Shown here: piece by piece, positions 1 through 6,366 of the stretch
Numbering within the stretch: position 1 is the first letter of the stretch
Layout of the letters: the number at the start of each line of letters is the position of its first letter
Virus record (IMG/VR): IMGVR_UViG_3300010885_042814
Coordinates: 1 to 31,708 of that record
Reading direction: 5' to 3' (one strand)
Origin: a virus
Length of the DNA stretch: 31,708 bases
Notes under the pieces: generated by a model
What the model was told of the DNA's origin: nothing
Database searches by the model: none
The model's input: the letters and a program-made list of their open reading frames with translations, nothing else
Position numbers and translations under genes: made by a program

Positions 1-84
1 ACCGAGGCACCTGCTGAGGAGACCGAGGCACCTGCTGAGGAGACCGAGGCACCTGCTGAGGAGACCGAGGCACCTGCTGAGGAG
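1..84 (+). repeat. Four perfect 21-bp tandem repeats (TEAPAEE codons)
   Basis: Four identical 21-base units run from 1-21, 22-42, 43-63 and 64-84 with no substitutions. The array is cut by the left edge, so more copies may exist. The period is a multiple of three, so copy-number change would keep the frame and only lengthen the acidic linker. Perfect identity at synonymous sites points to recent expansion. Confidence 0.95.
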
Positions 85-462
85 ACCAGCGACGACAATG
101 AAGCGCCTGATGACGAGGCAGCTGACGTCGAGAAGACTTCTACGAATGATGACGCACCCGAGGATGACTCGACCGGCGATGAAGCCGTGGCCAATAACGA
201 GGCCAGCGAAGACTTCAACCAGTCAGAAGTGATTCTTAACGCGCTTCATGAGATGAGGAAGGAGCAAGAGAGTAGTGCAGACACTCTTCGCGAAGCAGTA
301 AGTGCGCTTGCTGATCGCTTGGAGACTGTGGAGAAGCGGACTGCTCGGCGCACTGGCCTACCCGGTCAAGACGTCGAAATAGAGTCGGTTGAGAAGTCTT
401 CTGGGCTTCGTAGCGTGATTCAGTCCGCCGCCACGGGTCGTCGCATTACTATCTCCGACTGA
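1..462 (+). CDS. C-terminal part of an acidic scaffold-like protein (5' end outside window)
   Basis: The reading frame is open from the first base, so only the last 153 residues are visible. The visible part starts with four exact copies of the heptapeptide TEAPAEE, continues through a very acidic Asp/Glu-rich linker, then a predicted coiled coil (about residues 70-115) and a short basic tail. It ends one base before the major capsid ATG. An acidic, helical, low-complexity protein directly upstream of an HK97-type capsid gene usually is a scaffolding protein or the scaffold half of a protease-scaffold fusion, which fits here. No protease motif can be seen because the N-terminus is missing. 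Role inferred from position and composition; the coding call itself is firm. Confidence 0.75.
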   Translation, partial: TEAPAEETEAPAEETEAPAEETEAPAEETSDDNEAPDDEAADVEKTSTNDDAPEDDSTGDEAVANNEASEDFNQSEVILNALHEMRKEQESSADTLREAVSALADRLETVEKRTARRTGLPGQDVEIESVEKSSGLRSVIQSAATGRRITISD

Positions 463-463
463 G

Positions 464-1420
464 ATGAGTATCAGTAACGAACAGCTTCTACGCAAGGCAA
501 CTCTTTCGAGCACCGACTTTGGCGGCTCGGGCGAGGCTCCGCTCTCCGTAGCTCAGGTAGACCAGTTCATTGAGCTGATGTCCGCTGAGCAGGTAATGCT
601 GAACGACGTTCGTACCGTCACCTCTACTTCTTCGAAGTGGCAGGAGTCTATCGTTGACTTCTCCTCCCGTATTGCTCGTGCCGGCACCGAGGGCTCGCGT
701 CTTGGATCTGGCGACCAGGTTAAGCCAAGCACCGGCATCGTCGAGATCAGCACCGTTCTTCTCCGCGGCGAGGTTCCCGTCACTGACGAAGTGATGGAGG
801 ACAACGTAGCACGCGACAACTTTGCTGATTCGCTCGAGCGGACGATTGCTTCGCGCTTCGGCTACGACATTGAGGACCTCATGGTCAATGGCGACACCGC
901 GTCCGGCGACTCTTACCTCGCTCAGTTTAACGGCTGGCTCAAGTTGGCTCAGGGCGCGGGCGGAAACGTCACCGCTGCCTCGTCTTACGGCCAAGACTAC
1001 CAAGAAATCTTCAAGCAGCTTCTCGTTTCTCTGCCTGACCGCCACAAGCGGAACCTGGCTCAGACTGGCCGCTTCTACGTACCGAAGCGTCTCGAGGAGA
1101 AGTACCGTGACATCCTCTCGACCCGCGGTACTCCGCTTGGCGACGTCACGCTGGAGGGCAACAACGCTCTAAAGTACCAGGGCATCGAGATCCGCGGAGT
1201 CCCAAGCTTCGCAATCGCTTCTGGCTCGCCGGACACGGGCAACGTACTTCTTGCTCACAGCGACAACCTTTACGCAGGATTCCGGCGCTCAATGACAATG
1301 GAGACTTATCGCGATCCTCGTGAGGGCGCAACTTCCTTCGTCATCACCGCCAGGGTCGATGCCAAGATCGCCGTCGTTGGCGCAACGGCAGTCGCCACCA
1401 GCGTGTCGGTCGAGCCCTAA
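464..1420 (+). CDS. Major capsid protein, HK97 fold
   Basis: This 318-residue protein has the features of a HK97-type major head protein: an N-terminal arm, a segment rich in short beta strands with an E-loop-like stretch (about 65-110), the 'GYDIEDLMVNGD' type P-domain helix near residues 140-150 that is common in these proteins, and a C-terminal A-domain-like beta region ending in alternating V/A/T. It should build the icosahedral shell. It starts at the first ATG after the scaffold-like gene, one base past that stop codon, and is followed by a small head protein. No cleaved N-terminal scaffold is present in this chain, in keeping with a separate scaffold gene upstream. The family call rests on pattern recognition and position. 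Confidence 0.85.
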   Translation: MSISNEQLLRKATLSSTDFGGSGEAPLSVAQVDQFIELMSAEQVMLNDVRTVTSTSSKWQESIVDFSSRIARAGTEGSRLGSGDQVKPSTGIVEISTVLLRGEVPVTDEVMEDNVARDNFADSLERTIASRFGYDIEDLMVNGDTASGDSYLAQFNGWLKLAQGAGGNVTAASSYGQDYQEIFKQLLVSLPDRHKRNLAQTGRFYVPKRLEEKYRDILSTRGTPLGDVTLEGNNALKYQGIEIRGVPSFAIASGSPDTGNVLLAHSDNLYAGFRRSMTMETYRDPREGATSFVITARVDAKIAVVGATAVATSVSVEP

Positions 1421-1436
1421 GAAGTAGGTCTGAGTA

Positions 1437-1736
1437 ATGGCCAAGGGGAATCTTGACAAGCTCGCAAGGCGCGTCGCCGGTAATCCGGCTGAGCTTTGCG
1501 TAAACGTTGTCTCCGGTGCAGGATCTGCGACCAACATCGCAATCTCTGGCATCGAGCGCAATGATCTACTCGTCTCCGTCTTGGAGCTGCAGCCGCCGAC
1601 CGCTGCGTCTGGCAACGCTGTGAAGGGCGATAGGACTGCTGAAGCAAGCATCACGTCGTCTGGGAACATTCAGCTTTCGACGACTAGCACCACCGGGAAC
1701 CAGCTTCTCGTCATCTGGTATAAGGTTCGTCCGTAG
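1437..1736 (+). CDS. Small head-associated protein, decoration-protein candidate
   Basis: A 99-residue protein with a basic N-terminus (MAKGNLDKLARR) followed by beta-rich sequence with many Ser/Thr/Val residues and the segment DRTAEASITSSGNIQLSTT. It lies 16 bases after the capsid gene. Small beta-rich proteins directly downstream of the capsid gene are often shell decoration or stabilising proteins, so this is a candidate, but there is no diagnostic motif. It has no membrane segment or signal peptide. Confidence 0.6.
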   Translation: MAKGNLDKLARRVAGNPAELCVNVVSGAGSATNIAISGIERNDLLVSVLELQPPTAASGNAVKGDRTAEASITSSGNIQLSTTSTTGNQLLVIWYKVRP

Positions 1737-1744
1737 GTTCCGCC

Positions 1745-2140
1745 ATGGCTCTCGTCGTCGTGGACGCCAGCGGGTCGTATCGCACCGGATCGTTCCTCTT
1801 TACTGAGGGCGAGAACGAGTGCAACGACGAGAACGTTCTCTCTGAGATTGAGTCGCTAGGATACGACTGGATCACAGTTAAGCGCGACAAGACTTCTTCG
1901 GAAACGAAGAGCGCATCGGACAGGGGCGGCGAGGCTCGAGACAAGGGGAGCAACGTGCAAACAACAGAGTCCTCGCCGTCCGTGTCCGACGCCGCCCTAA
2001 AGTCTGATGACGTCAAGAAGACATCTTTCGAGTGCCCATCACCTGACTGCGACCGCACGTTCAAGAACACCGGCGCCCGGACAACTCACGTTCGCACCAA
2101 GCACCCCGAGCTTCTCGAGGCTGACAAGCAGGAGGACTAA
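1745..2140 (+). CDS. Head-region protein with C-terminal C2H2 zinc finger
   Basis: A 131-residue protein in three parts: an N-terminal beta-like segment (about 1-45), a Ser/Asp/Lys-rich disordered linker (about 46-92), and a C-terminal C2H2 zinc finger with C97, C102, H115 and H120 (C-x4-C-x12-H-x4-H). The finger keeps the aromatic residue after the cysteines (F106). It lies in the capsid-to-connector operon between two small structural genes. The N-terminal part resembles short structural proteins of tailed phages that sit after the capsid gene. The finger could bind DNA inside the head or hold a protein contact; nothing in the sequence decides which. The zinc finger is clear; the overall role is unknown. 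Confidence 0.65.
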   Translation: MALVVVDASGSYRTGSFLFTEGENECNDENVLSEIESLGYDWITVKRDKTSSETKSASDRGGEARDKGSNVQTTESSPSVSDAALKSDDVKKTSFECPSPDCDRTFKNTGARTTHVRTKHPELLEADKQED

Positions 2141-2503
2141 GTGGGACTGACGACTAGGACAGTCACAGTCACCACGACGGGAACAGCTGGAAGTGCCACT
2201 GGCTCAGCGCAGCTTGGCGTGCCTCCGTGCGCAGTCATGGCTGTGAAAGTTGACTTCACAAGTCAGCCCGGAACGACTGACACCACAATCACGTCTGACT
2301 CAAGAACGATCCTTTCGCTAAGCAACAACAACACAAACGCTCTCTTCTTTCCGCGGACGCCGCCTGACGACACTGCGGGGGCAACTCTCTCCAGCAATCC
2401 GCACACGCCTTTCATCACAACTGGAGCACCTATCTCCATCTCTGTCGCTCAAGGCAACGCTAACGCATCCGCTCTTAAAGTCACTTTTGTTCTGGGTGCG
2501 TAA
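2141..2503 (+). CDS. Small beta-rich virion protein of unknown function
   Basis: A 120-residue protein starting with GTG directly after the previous stop; GGAGG at 2131-2135 sits five bases upstream and supports this start. The sequence is almost all Thr/Ser/Ala/Val strands (TTRTVTVTTTGTAGSATGSA) with a proline-rich loop in the middle, as expected for a beta-sandwich. Its TAA overlaps the next ATG (TAATG). Position between capsid and connector suggests a decoration or head-completion role; I do not recognise the family. Confidence 0.6.
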   Translation: MGLTTRTVTVTTTGTAGSATGSAQLGVPPCAVMAVKVDFTSQPGTTDTTITSDSRTILSLSNNNTNALFFPRTPPDDTAGATLSSNPHTPFITTGAPISISVAQGNANASALKVTFVLGA

Positions 2504-3108
2504 TGGCACTTGCATCACTCGCTGACGTTAAGCGAACGCTTCAGCTTCCCGAGACAACAACTGAGGAAGATTCACAGCTCACAAAGGCGCTTCAGGTCGC
2601 AGAGGACTGGATGACGCGGGTGTACCTCCGCTACAACTACTCTTCAACGGTGAAGAAGTTCTGGGACGTCCGCGAAGATGAAGATCTTTTCTTGCCAGAA
2701 GGAGCAACCGTTGTGTCGGTGCAAGTGCAGACATCTCCAAACGGAACACTTCGAACTCTTGGCGCAGCTGAGTACGACGTGGAGGACAACCGCGTGCGGT
2801 TGCGTCCAAGCATCTACGAGTACCCATACCCAACAACGGGAACAGACACGTTCGTTGCGAAGAGAGTCCTTGGGACCAACAACCGCGTGGACATCACTTA
2901 CTCTGGAGTGACTGTGCCGTCGCCTGTGCGAGACGCAACCGCTGGCCTCGCTGCGTGGGTCTGGCAGTCGCAGCCAATCACCACAAAGGGAATCACGTCT
3001 GAGAGCATTGGCGACTACTCGTACTCGCTAAGTGACACAGGCGAGATCCCAACGTGGATTAAGATGATGGCACGTCCATACCGCGCAAGACGCTCGCTCG
3101 TTCCGTAG
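2503..3108 (+). CDS. Head-tail connector (adaptor) protein, HK97 gp6 / SPP1 gp15 type
   Basis: This 201-residue protein begins with the helix-loop-helix pattern of adaptor proteins (LADVKRTLQLPETTTEEDSQ, then a second helix with AEDWMTRVY) followed by a beta-rich insertion (about 50-135) and a C-terminal helix region ending in basic residues (RPYRARRSLVP). Adaptors of this type form the ring below the portal. Its position three genes before the head-closure protein agrees. The start overlaps the previous stop by one base. The N-terminal half is the recognisable part; the middle is longer than in the minimal family. Confidence 0.75.
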   Translation: MALASLADVKRTLQLPETTTEEDSQLTKALQVAEDWMTRVYLRYNYSSTVKKFWDVREDEDLFLPEGATVVSVQVQTSPNGTLRTLGAAEYDVEDNRVRLRPSIYEYPYPTTGTDTFVAKRVLGTNNRVDITYSGVTVPSPVRDATAGLAAWVWQSQPITTKGITSESIGDYSYSLSDTGEIPTWIKMMARPYRARRSLVP

Positions 3109-3116
3109 GTCCGCAC

Positions 3117-3130
3117 TACCCTATCTGTCA
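3117..3130 (+). promoter_or_regulatory. Candidate leaderless promoter before the 3131 gene
   Basis: The sequence CCGCACTACCCT ends in a TAnnnT -10 box (TACCCT, 3117-3122), eight bases before ATG 3131. There is no purine-rich ribosome binding site. The same CCGCACTAC string stands before the holin gene at 12912-12920. No good -35 box is visible. The box would put the first transcribed base at or next to the A of ATG. Confidence 0.45.
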
Positions 3131-3463
3131 ATGCCGAGAACAGTCATCCCCATCACAGACGTCACTAGGACGGGAACCACTCAGCCGTCGCAGACGAGCG
3201 GCGACGCCTCAAACAATCACTACCTCGCTTACAACGACGGTCGTGTGATGCTTGAGCTGACTGCTGCGAGCGGAACAGTCGTTTACACGATCATCACTCC
3301 TGGGACGGTGGACGGACTTGCTGTGTCTGACTTGACTGTCTCTGTCACAACCACGCCGAAGGTTGTTGGACCGCTGCCGCCCGCAGTGTACAACCAAGCA
3401 GACGGCACCGTCAACATTGACGTAGACTCAGCAAACGGGCGCGCTCGAGCTTACAGACTTTAG
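3131..3463 (+). CDS. Small Ig-like / beta-sandwich virion protein
   Basis: A 110-residue, beta-rich protein of a kind common in actinophage head operons: SGDASNNHYLAYNDGRVMLEL, then a TITPGTVDGLAV-like strand pair, a PLPPAVYNQADGTVNIDV segment and a terminal ARAYRL. It has neither a signal peptide nor Cys. It lies between the adaptor and the head-closure gene, so it is probably a virion protein (decoration or connector accessory). It has no Shine-Dalgarno sequence and appears to have its own leaderless start. The exact role is unknown. Confidence 0.6.
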   Translation: MPRTVIPITDVTRTGTTQPSQTSGDASNNHYLAYNDGRVMLELTAASGTVVYTIITPGTVDGLAVSDLTVSVTTTPKVVGPLPPAVYNQADGTVNIDVDSANGRARAYRL

Positions 3464-3473
3464 GGGGGTCCTT

Positions 3474-3857
3474 GTGGCCTTCGCTGGTCTCCTTCCGCAC
3501 GTCGCCACAGTTATGCGGCGTCGCACAGTGAATGGTGAGCAGACTCTTGACCGCTTTGGTCAGCCTACTCGCAACGAAGAGGCATACGACACTTACCGCT
3601 GTCGTGTGACAACTGGGTCTGGTGGCGAGCAACTAGGTGAACGAACTCGCGACGTTGCTGTGACAACTCACAAAGTGTTCTTCCAGCTTGGCGCAAACAT
3701 TCGCGAAGACGACATCATCAGCATCTCAGGGCATGAAGGCAACCTTCTCATTAAAGACGCAATCATCACACGCATAACAGAGCCGTATGGAATGCGTCAT
3801 CGTCACCATGTTGAAGTTGAGATACAGACGCAACGAGGGGTAAAGTCAGTCCCATGA
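3474..3857 (+). CDS. Head closure / head-tail joining protein
   Basis: A 127-residue protein that starts with GTG; the G-rich stretch at 3464-3469 is a good ribosome binding site. The sequence reads as a small beta-barrel stopper: HVATVMRRRTVNGEQTLDRFGQPTRNEE at the N-terminus, a middle strand with ANIREDDIISISG, and a final strand pair ending HHVEVEIQTQRG. This pattern matches the head-closure family (SPP1 gp16 / phage head-tail adaptor) in which the barrel plugs the connector. Its ATGA overlap with the next gene and its place between adaptor and gp10-like protein support this. Confidence 0.75.
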   Translation: MAFAGLLPHVATVMRRRTVNGEQTLDRFGQPTRNEEAYDTYRCRVTTGSGGEQLGERTRDVAVTTHKVFFQLGANIREDDIISISGHEGNLLIKDAIITRITEPYGMRHRHHVEVEIQTQRGVKSVP

Positions 3858-4231
3858 GAATCGAAAAGACATGGCACGGCGACGAGATGATTAAGAGGTC
3901 GCGGCGCGCAAACGGAAGAGCAATCATTGCGGTTGGAGAGCGCACTGCTGCTAACAGCAAGAAGTACGCTCACGTTGTGTCAGGAAACTTGCGTCGCTCT
4001 ATCCACGCAGCCAAGACGCAGACAATGGGCGAGGTGCCCGCAACGACAAGCAACGTCAGCACCGGAGCAACGCGGCGCGCTGAGGTTGCGGTTGAAGTTG
4101 GGTCTTGGATGGAGTATGCGTGTGTTGAAGAAGTCGGCCGCGGACATCGCTTTATGCAGCCAGGATGGGAAGAGACGCAGCCAACTGTGTGGCCAACGAT
4201 CAAGCGAGCGTATGACGAGGAAGGGCTATGA
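3854..4231 (+). CDS. HK97 gp10-like tail-completion / neck protein
   Basis: A 125-residue protein with the usual gp10-family layout: an N-terminal helix, the phrase YAHVVSGNLRRSIH near residues 36-50, a beta segment with VGSWMEYACVEEVGRGHRFMQPGWEET, and a final helix. The 'VSGNLRRSI' and 'Y...VE.G.....PF/FMQPA' signatures are typical of this family. Such proteins act at the head-tail interface during tail completion. It overlaps its neighbours on both sides by four bases (ATGA), so it is translationally coupled. Confidence 0.8.
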   Translation: MRIEKTWHGDEMIKRSRRANGRAIIAVGERTAANSKKYAHVVSGNLRRSIHAAKTQTMGEVPATTSNVSTGATRRAEVAVEVGSWMEYACVEEVGRGHRFMQPGWEETQPTVWPTIKRAYDEEGL

Positions 4232-4656
4232 CGAACCGCGTTCCAGTCTCTCCTGCTGAGCTCTTGATGGTGATCGTCAATAACGAAGTCGACCGCACAC
4301 TCATACCAGCTGGTGCAGTTGTTGGGCAAGCAACAGATGCGCAGCAGCAAGCCGGTGTCGTTGCCATTGTTGCTTCTGGTGACGGCCGTCCGGAGATGTA
4401 CGCTCCAATCTTGTGGCCTCGGCTGCAGATGAGGTGCGTTGCTCCAACTCTGTCCCACACCGACCGCATGGGACGACATCTATACGAACTTCTCCACGAC
4501 CACCCGCGAACCGAAGTGCGCGATAGCGAGGGCAACGAGTGGCTTGTGAATGGAGTGTACATCTCAACTGCTCCGTCAGACCACTGGGATTCCGCTGAAA
4601 CATGGGAGAATCTACTCTTCGCGACCATGTGCGTTGCTACGCAACCTATCCCTTAG
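4228..4656 (+). CDS. Tail terminator-like / minor neck protein
   Basis: A 142-residue mixed alpha/beta protein placed exactly where tail terminator proteins (gpU/gp17-like) are found: after the gp10-like gene and before the tail tube gene. It starts at an ATG overlapping the previous stop, with GAGGAAGGG upstream. It contains ILWPRLQMRC and HTDRMGRHLYELLHDHP, similar to the helix-strand pattern of terminators that bind dimension-limiting sites on the tube. Assignment rests mainly on gene order; sequence support is weak. Confidence 0.6.
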   Translation: MTNRVPVSPAELLMVIVNNEVDRTLIPAGAVVGQATDAQQQAGVVAIVASGDGRPEMYAPILWPRLQMRCVAPTLSHTDRMGRHLYELLHDHPRTEVRDSEGNEWLVNGVYISTAPSDHWDSAETWENLLFATMCVATQPIP

Positions 4657-4680
4657 GTCTCGCGGCGGTTCGGGCGGCTT

Positions 4681-4696
4681 TACAATCACCACAGGT
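4681..4696 (+). promoter_or_regulatory. Candidate -10 promoter box before the 4697 gene
   Basis: TACAAT (4681-4686) matches the -10 consensus at five of six positions and stands ten bases before ATG 4697. The bases before it (GGCTT) partly resemble the CGCnC upstream part seen at other leaderless starts here. No convincing -35 box is present. If used, the leader would be only a few bases long. Confidence 0.35.
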
Positions 4697-4906
4697 ATGG
4701 CAACTGCGAACGCAAAGAAGCTCATCTACAAGGGCACCGCTGATGTGTTCAAAGACGATGCTGCTGGCGTCGTATTCGAGAAGGACGGGGACGCTGTTGA
4801 GGTGTCTGCTGACGTTGCTGAGAAGCTCGTCGCTCTGCCCGGCCACTCGTTCGAGACCGTTGCTGCCCCGGTTGCTGCGAAGCCAAAGGAAGGTGCTAAG
4901 TCGTAA
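4697..4906 (+). CDS. Small tail-region protein of unknown function
   Basis: A 69-residue protein; the ATG at 4697 is preferred because upstream in-frame residues lie inside the previous gene and do not read like protein. It contains TADVFKDDAAGVVFEKDGDAVEVSADV, a short beta-rich acidic core, and a lysine/alanine tail. It is coupled to the tail tube gene by a TAATG overlap. Small proteins at this position may be tail or head-tail accessories. I do not recognise the family. Confidence 0.6.
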   Translation: MATANAKKLIYKGTADVFKDDAAGVVFEKDGDAVEVSADVAEKLVALPGHSFETVAAPVAAKPKEGAKS

Positions 4907-5472
4907 TGCCGACCAACTGGGCACCCTTTGACATCTTGGCTGGTCCTGCTGACGTCTACGTCGCAGCGACTGGTACTTCGTTTCCTACTGTGTCCGGAAG
5001 CGTATCTGCTTGGACCGCTCTTGGAAAGACTGAGGGCGGAGTGACCGTTCGTCACACCCAGAACGTAGAGATGCTTTCGAGCGACCAGGACACCGGTCCT
5101 CTTAAGGCTCTCCGAACTGAGGAAGGTCTCGAGGTTCAGTGCAACCTTGTCTCTCTCACGCTGGAGAACTACGCCAAGGTGATGAACTCCGCAACCGTGA
5201 CTGCCGCAGCCGGACCACCCGCCACAAAGGAGATTCCTCTTTACCGCGACGTCAACGTTGGCCTCTTCGCACTACTTATTCGCGGCCGGTCTCCTTACGG
5301 AAACTTCAACTCGCAGTATCAGATCCCAGTCGTTTGCCAGACTGACGAGCCAGAGATTGAGCATGTGAAGGACGACAAGTCCATCTTGGCTTGCACTTGG
5401 ACCGCGCTCGTTGACCCGAACGCCGCAACGACTTCGGATCGCTTCGGAAAGCTTATCGCCCAGACCTCGTAA
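4906..5472 (+). CDS. Major tail tube protein
   Basis: A 188-residue protein with the pattern of siphophage tube subunits: an N-terminal segment (ILAGPADVYVAATGT), a 'GKTEGGVTVRHTQNVEML' strand that resembles the common start of the tube beta-sandwich, a GLEVQCNLVSLTLENYAKVMN helix/strand junction and a C-terminal strand with CTWTALVDP. It is followed by a coiled-coil gene, chaperones and the tape measure, which is the normal order. It should polymerise around the tape measure to form the tail. Confidence 0.8.
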   Translation: MPTNWAPFDILAGPADVYVAATGTSFPTVSGSVSAWTALGKTEGGVTVRHTQNVEMLSSDQDTGPLKALRTEEGLEVQCNLVSLTLENYAKVMNSATVTAAAGPPATKEIPLYRDVNVGLFALLIRGRSPYGNFNSQYQIPVVCQTDEPEIEHVKDDKSILACTWTALVDPNAATTSDRFGKLIAQTS

Positions 5473-5482
5473 GGTCACTGAC

Positions 5483-5677
5483 ATGGAAGCTACGGGCACA
5501 GGCACAAAGCCACAGCCCCAGGCCACCGGTGATCCTGGGATAGAGAACTTCGTTGCCGCAGCGCGGCGCGATGTGAAACGTCTGCACGAGCAGACGCGTA
5601 AAGTAAACCGCTCGCTGGCTCGACTTGAGGATGAGCTTCGCAAGCACGGAATCCAGATGGAGGTCGTGAATGACTGA
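5483..5677 (+). CDS. Short coiled-coil protein between tail tube and chaperone
   Basis: A 64-residue protein whose second half (about residues 20-58) is one strongly charged helix with heptad spacing (VAAARRDVKRLHEQTRKV). The ATG at 5483 is chosen because the frame before it lies in the tube gene and AAGG at 5471-5474 precedes it. The end overlaps the chaperone start by eight bases. Its role is unknown; location suggests a tail assembly factor. Confidence 0.55.
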   Translation: MEATGTGTKPQPQATGDPGIENFVAAARRDVKRLHEQTRKVNRSLARLEDELRKHGIQMEVVND

Positions 5678-6038
5678 TTATGTGCGCGAGCTTAGCACGA
5701 AAGTTGAGCCCGCATCAAAGTTCACAGTCGATGGTGAGGAGTACGAGCTTCACACTTTCGAACATCTGTCTCCAGAAGAGGAGGCGGAGGTGACGGCGCT
5801 GTTTGCACGTCACGCTAAGTTGAGTGAGTTGCTCAACGAAGCACCAAACGTGAAGAAGGGCAAGGAGATTGCTTCCCGACTTCGCGGATCACGCATCGCT
5901 CTCTTGAGCAAGCTTACGACTTGCCCAGAAGACGTCATTGAGAAGCTGCCGATGTCAGGACAGGCGCAACTCTTTGAGGCGGTGCAGGAGGAGGTCGGTG
6001 ACGCTACCGATGAGTCGTCAGATGGACAGGACATCTAG
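5670..6038 (+). CDS. Tail assembly chaperone, first frame (gpG-like)
   Basis: A 122-residue acidic protein directly upstream of the tape measure and overlapping a second small frame: the classic gpG/gpGT position. It starts with a short beta pair (FTVDGEEYELHTFEHLSPEEE), followed by helices, and ends in an acidic tail. In siphophages this protein coats the tape measure during tail assembly. The second frame (6010-6366) overlaps its end in the +1 register, so a ribosomal shift or re-initiation would supply the longer form. No typical slippery heptamer was found. Confidence 0.7.
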   Translation: MTDYVRELSTKVEPASKFTVDGEEYELHTFEHLSPEEEAEVTALFARHAKLSELLNEAPNVKKGKEIASRLRGSRIALLSKLTTCPEDVIEKLPMSGQAQLFEAVQEEVGDATDESSDGQDI

Positions 6039-6366
6039 TAGCGACCTTCGCGCAGAGGCAACCAACCTCTGGCCAGCTCTTTCCTACCACTATGGACTGA
6101 GCTTCGAAGACATCACACGCATGCCGCGGTGGGCGCGCCGGCTTTACGCCGAAGCGCTCCCGCGGCTTCGCGCTGAAGACTTGCAGCTTTCGATTGAAGC
6201 TGCGTCGTACCCTCACATGAAGCCTGCTGCGCAGCGCAAGATACAGCGATCGCTGGAGCGCGCTCTTAAAGACTCGTCTAAGGAGCAGCTCACTGACGAC
6301 ACTGACTTCCAGAGTCGAATGGATGATGCTGGCATTGGTCTTGAGGAGGTGAGTGGCAATGCCTGA
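6010..6366 (+). CDS. Tail assembly chaperone, second frame (gpT-like)
   Basis: A 118-residue helical protein (from ATG 6010) rich in Arg, Ala and Leu, with NLWPALSYHYGLSFEDITRMPRWARRLY-type sequence that I associate with second-frame chaperones of actinophages. It overlaps the preceding gene by 29 bases and the tape measure start by eight. Relative to the first frame it is in +1 (equivalent to -2), not the -1 of lambda. AGGAGGAGGT at 5986-5995 is 14 bases before ATG 6010, too far for a normal start, so the product could instead be made by frameshifting from the first frame. The exact start is therefore uncertain. Confidence 0.6.
   Translation: MSRQMDRTSSSDLRAEATNLWPALSYHYGLSFEDITRMPRWARRLYAEALPRLRAEDLQLSIEAASYPHMKPAAQRKIQRSLERALKDSSKEQLTDDTDFQSRMDDAGIGLEEVSGNA

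Noticed and set aside
488-1045. Minus-strand open frame of 185 codons inside the capsid gene
   Set aside because: It lies wholly antisense to a clear capsid gene, has shadow-like Arg/Val/Ala composition and no ribosome binding site or neighbours on that strand.
4550-4696. Extended N-terminus of the 4697 gene
   Set aside because: These codons lie inside the tail-terminator-like gene and read as Arg/Ser-rich shadow; ATG 4697 fits.
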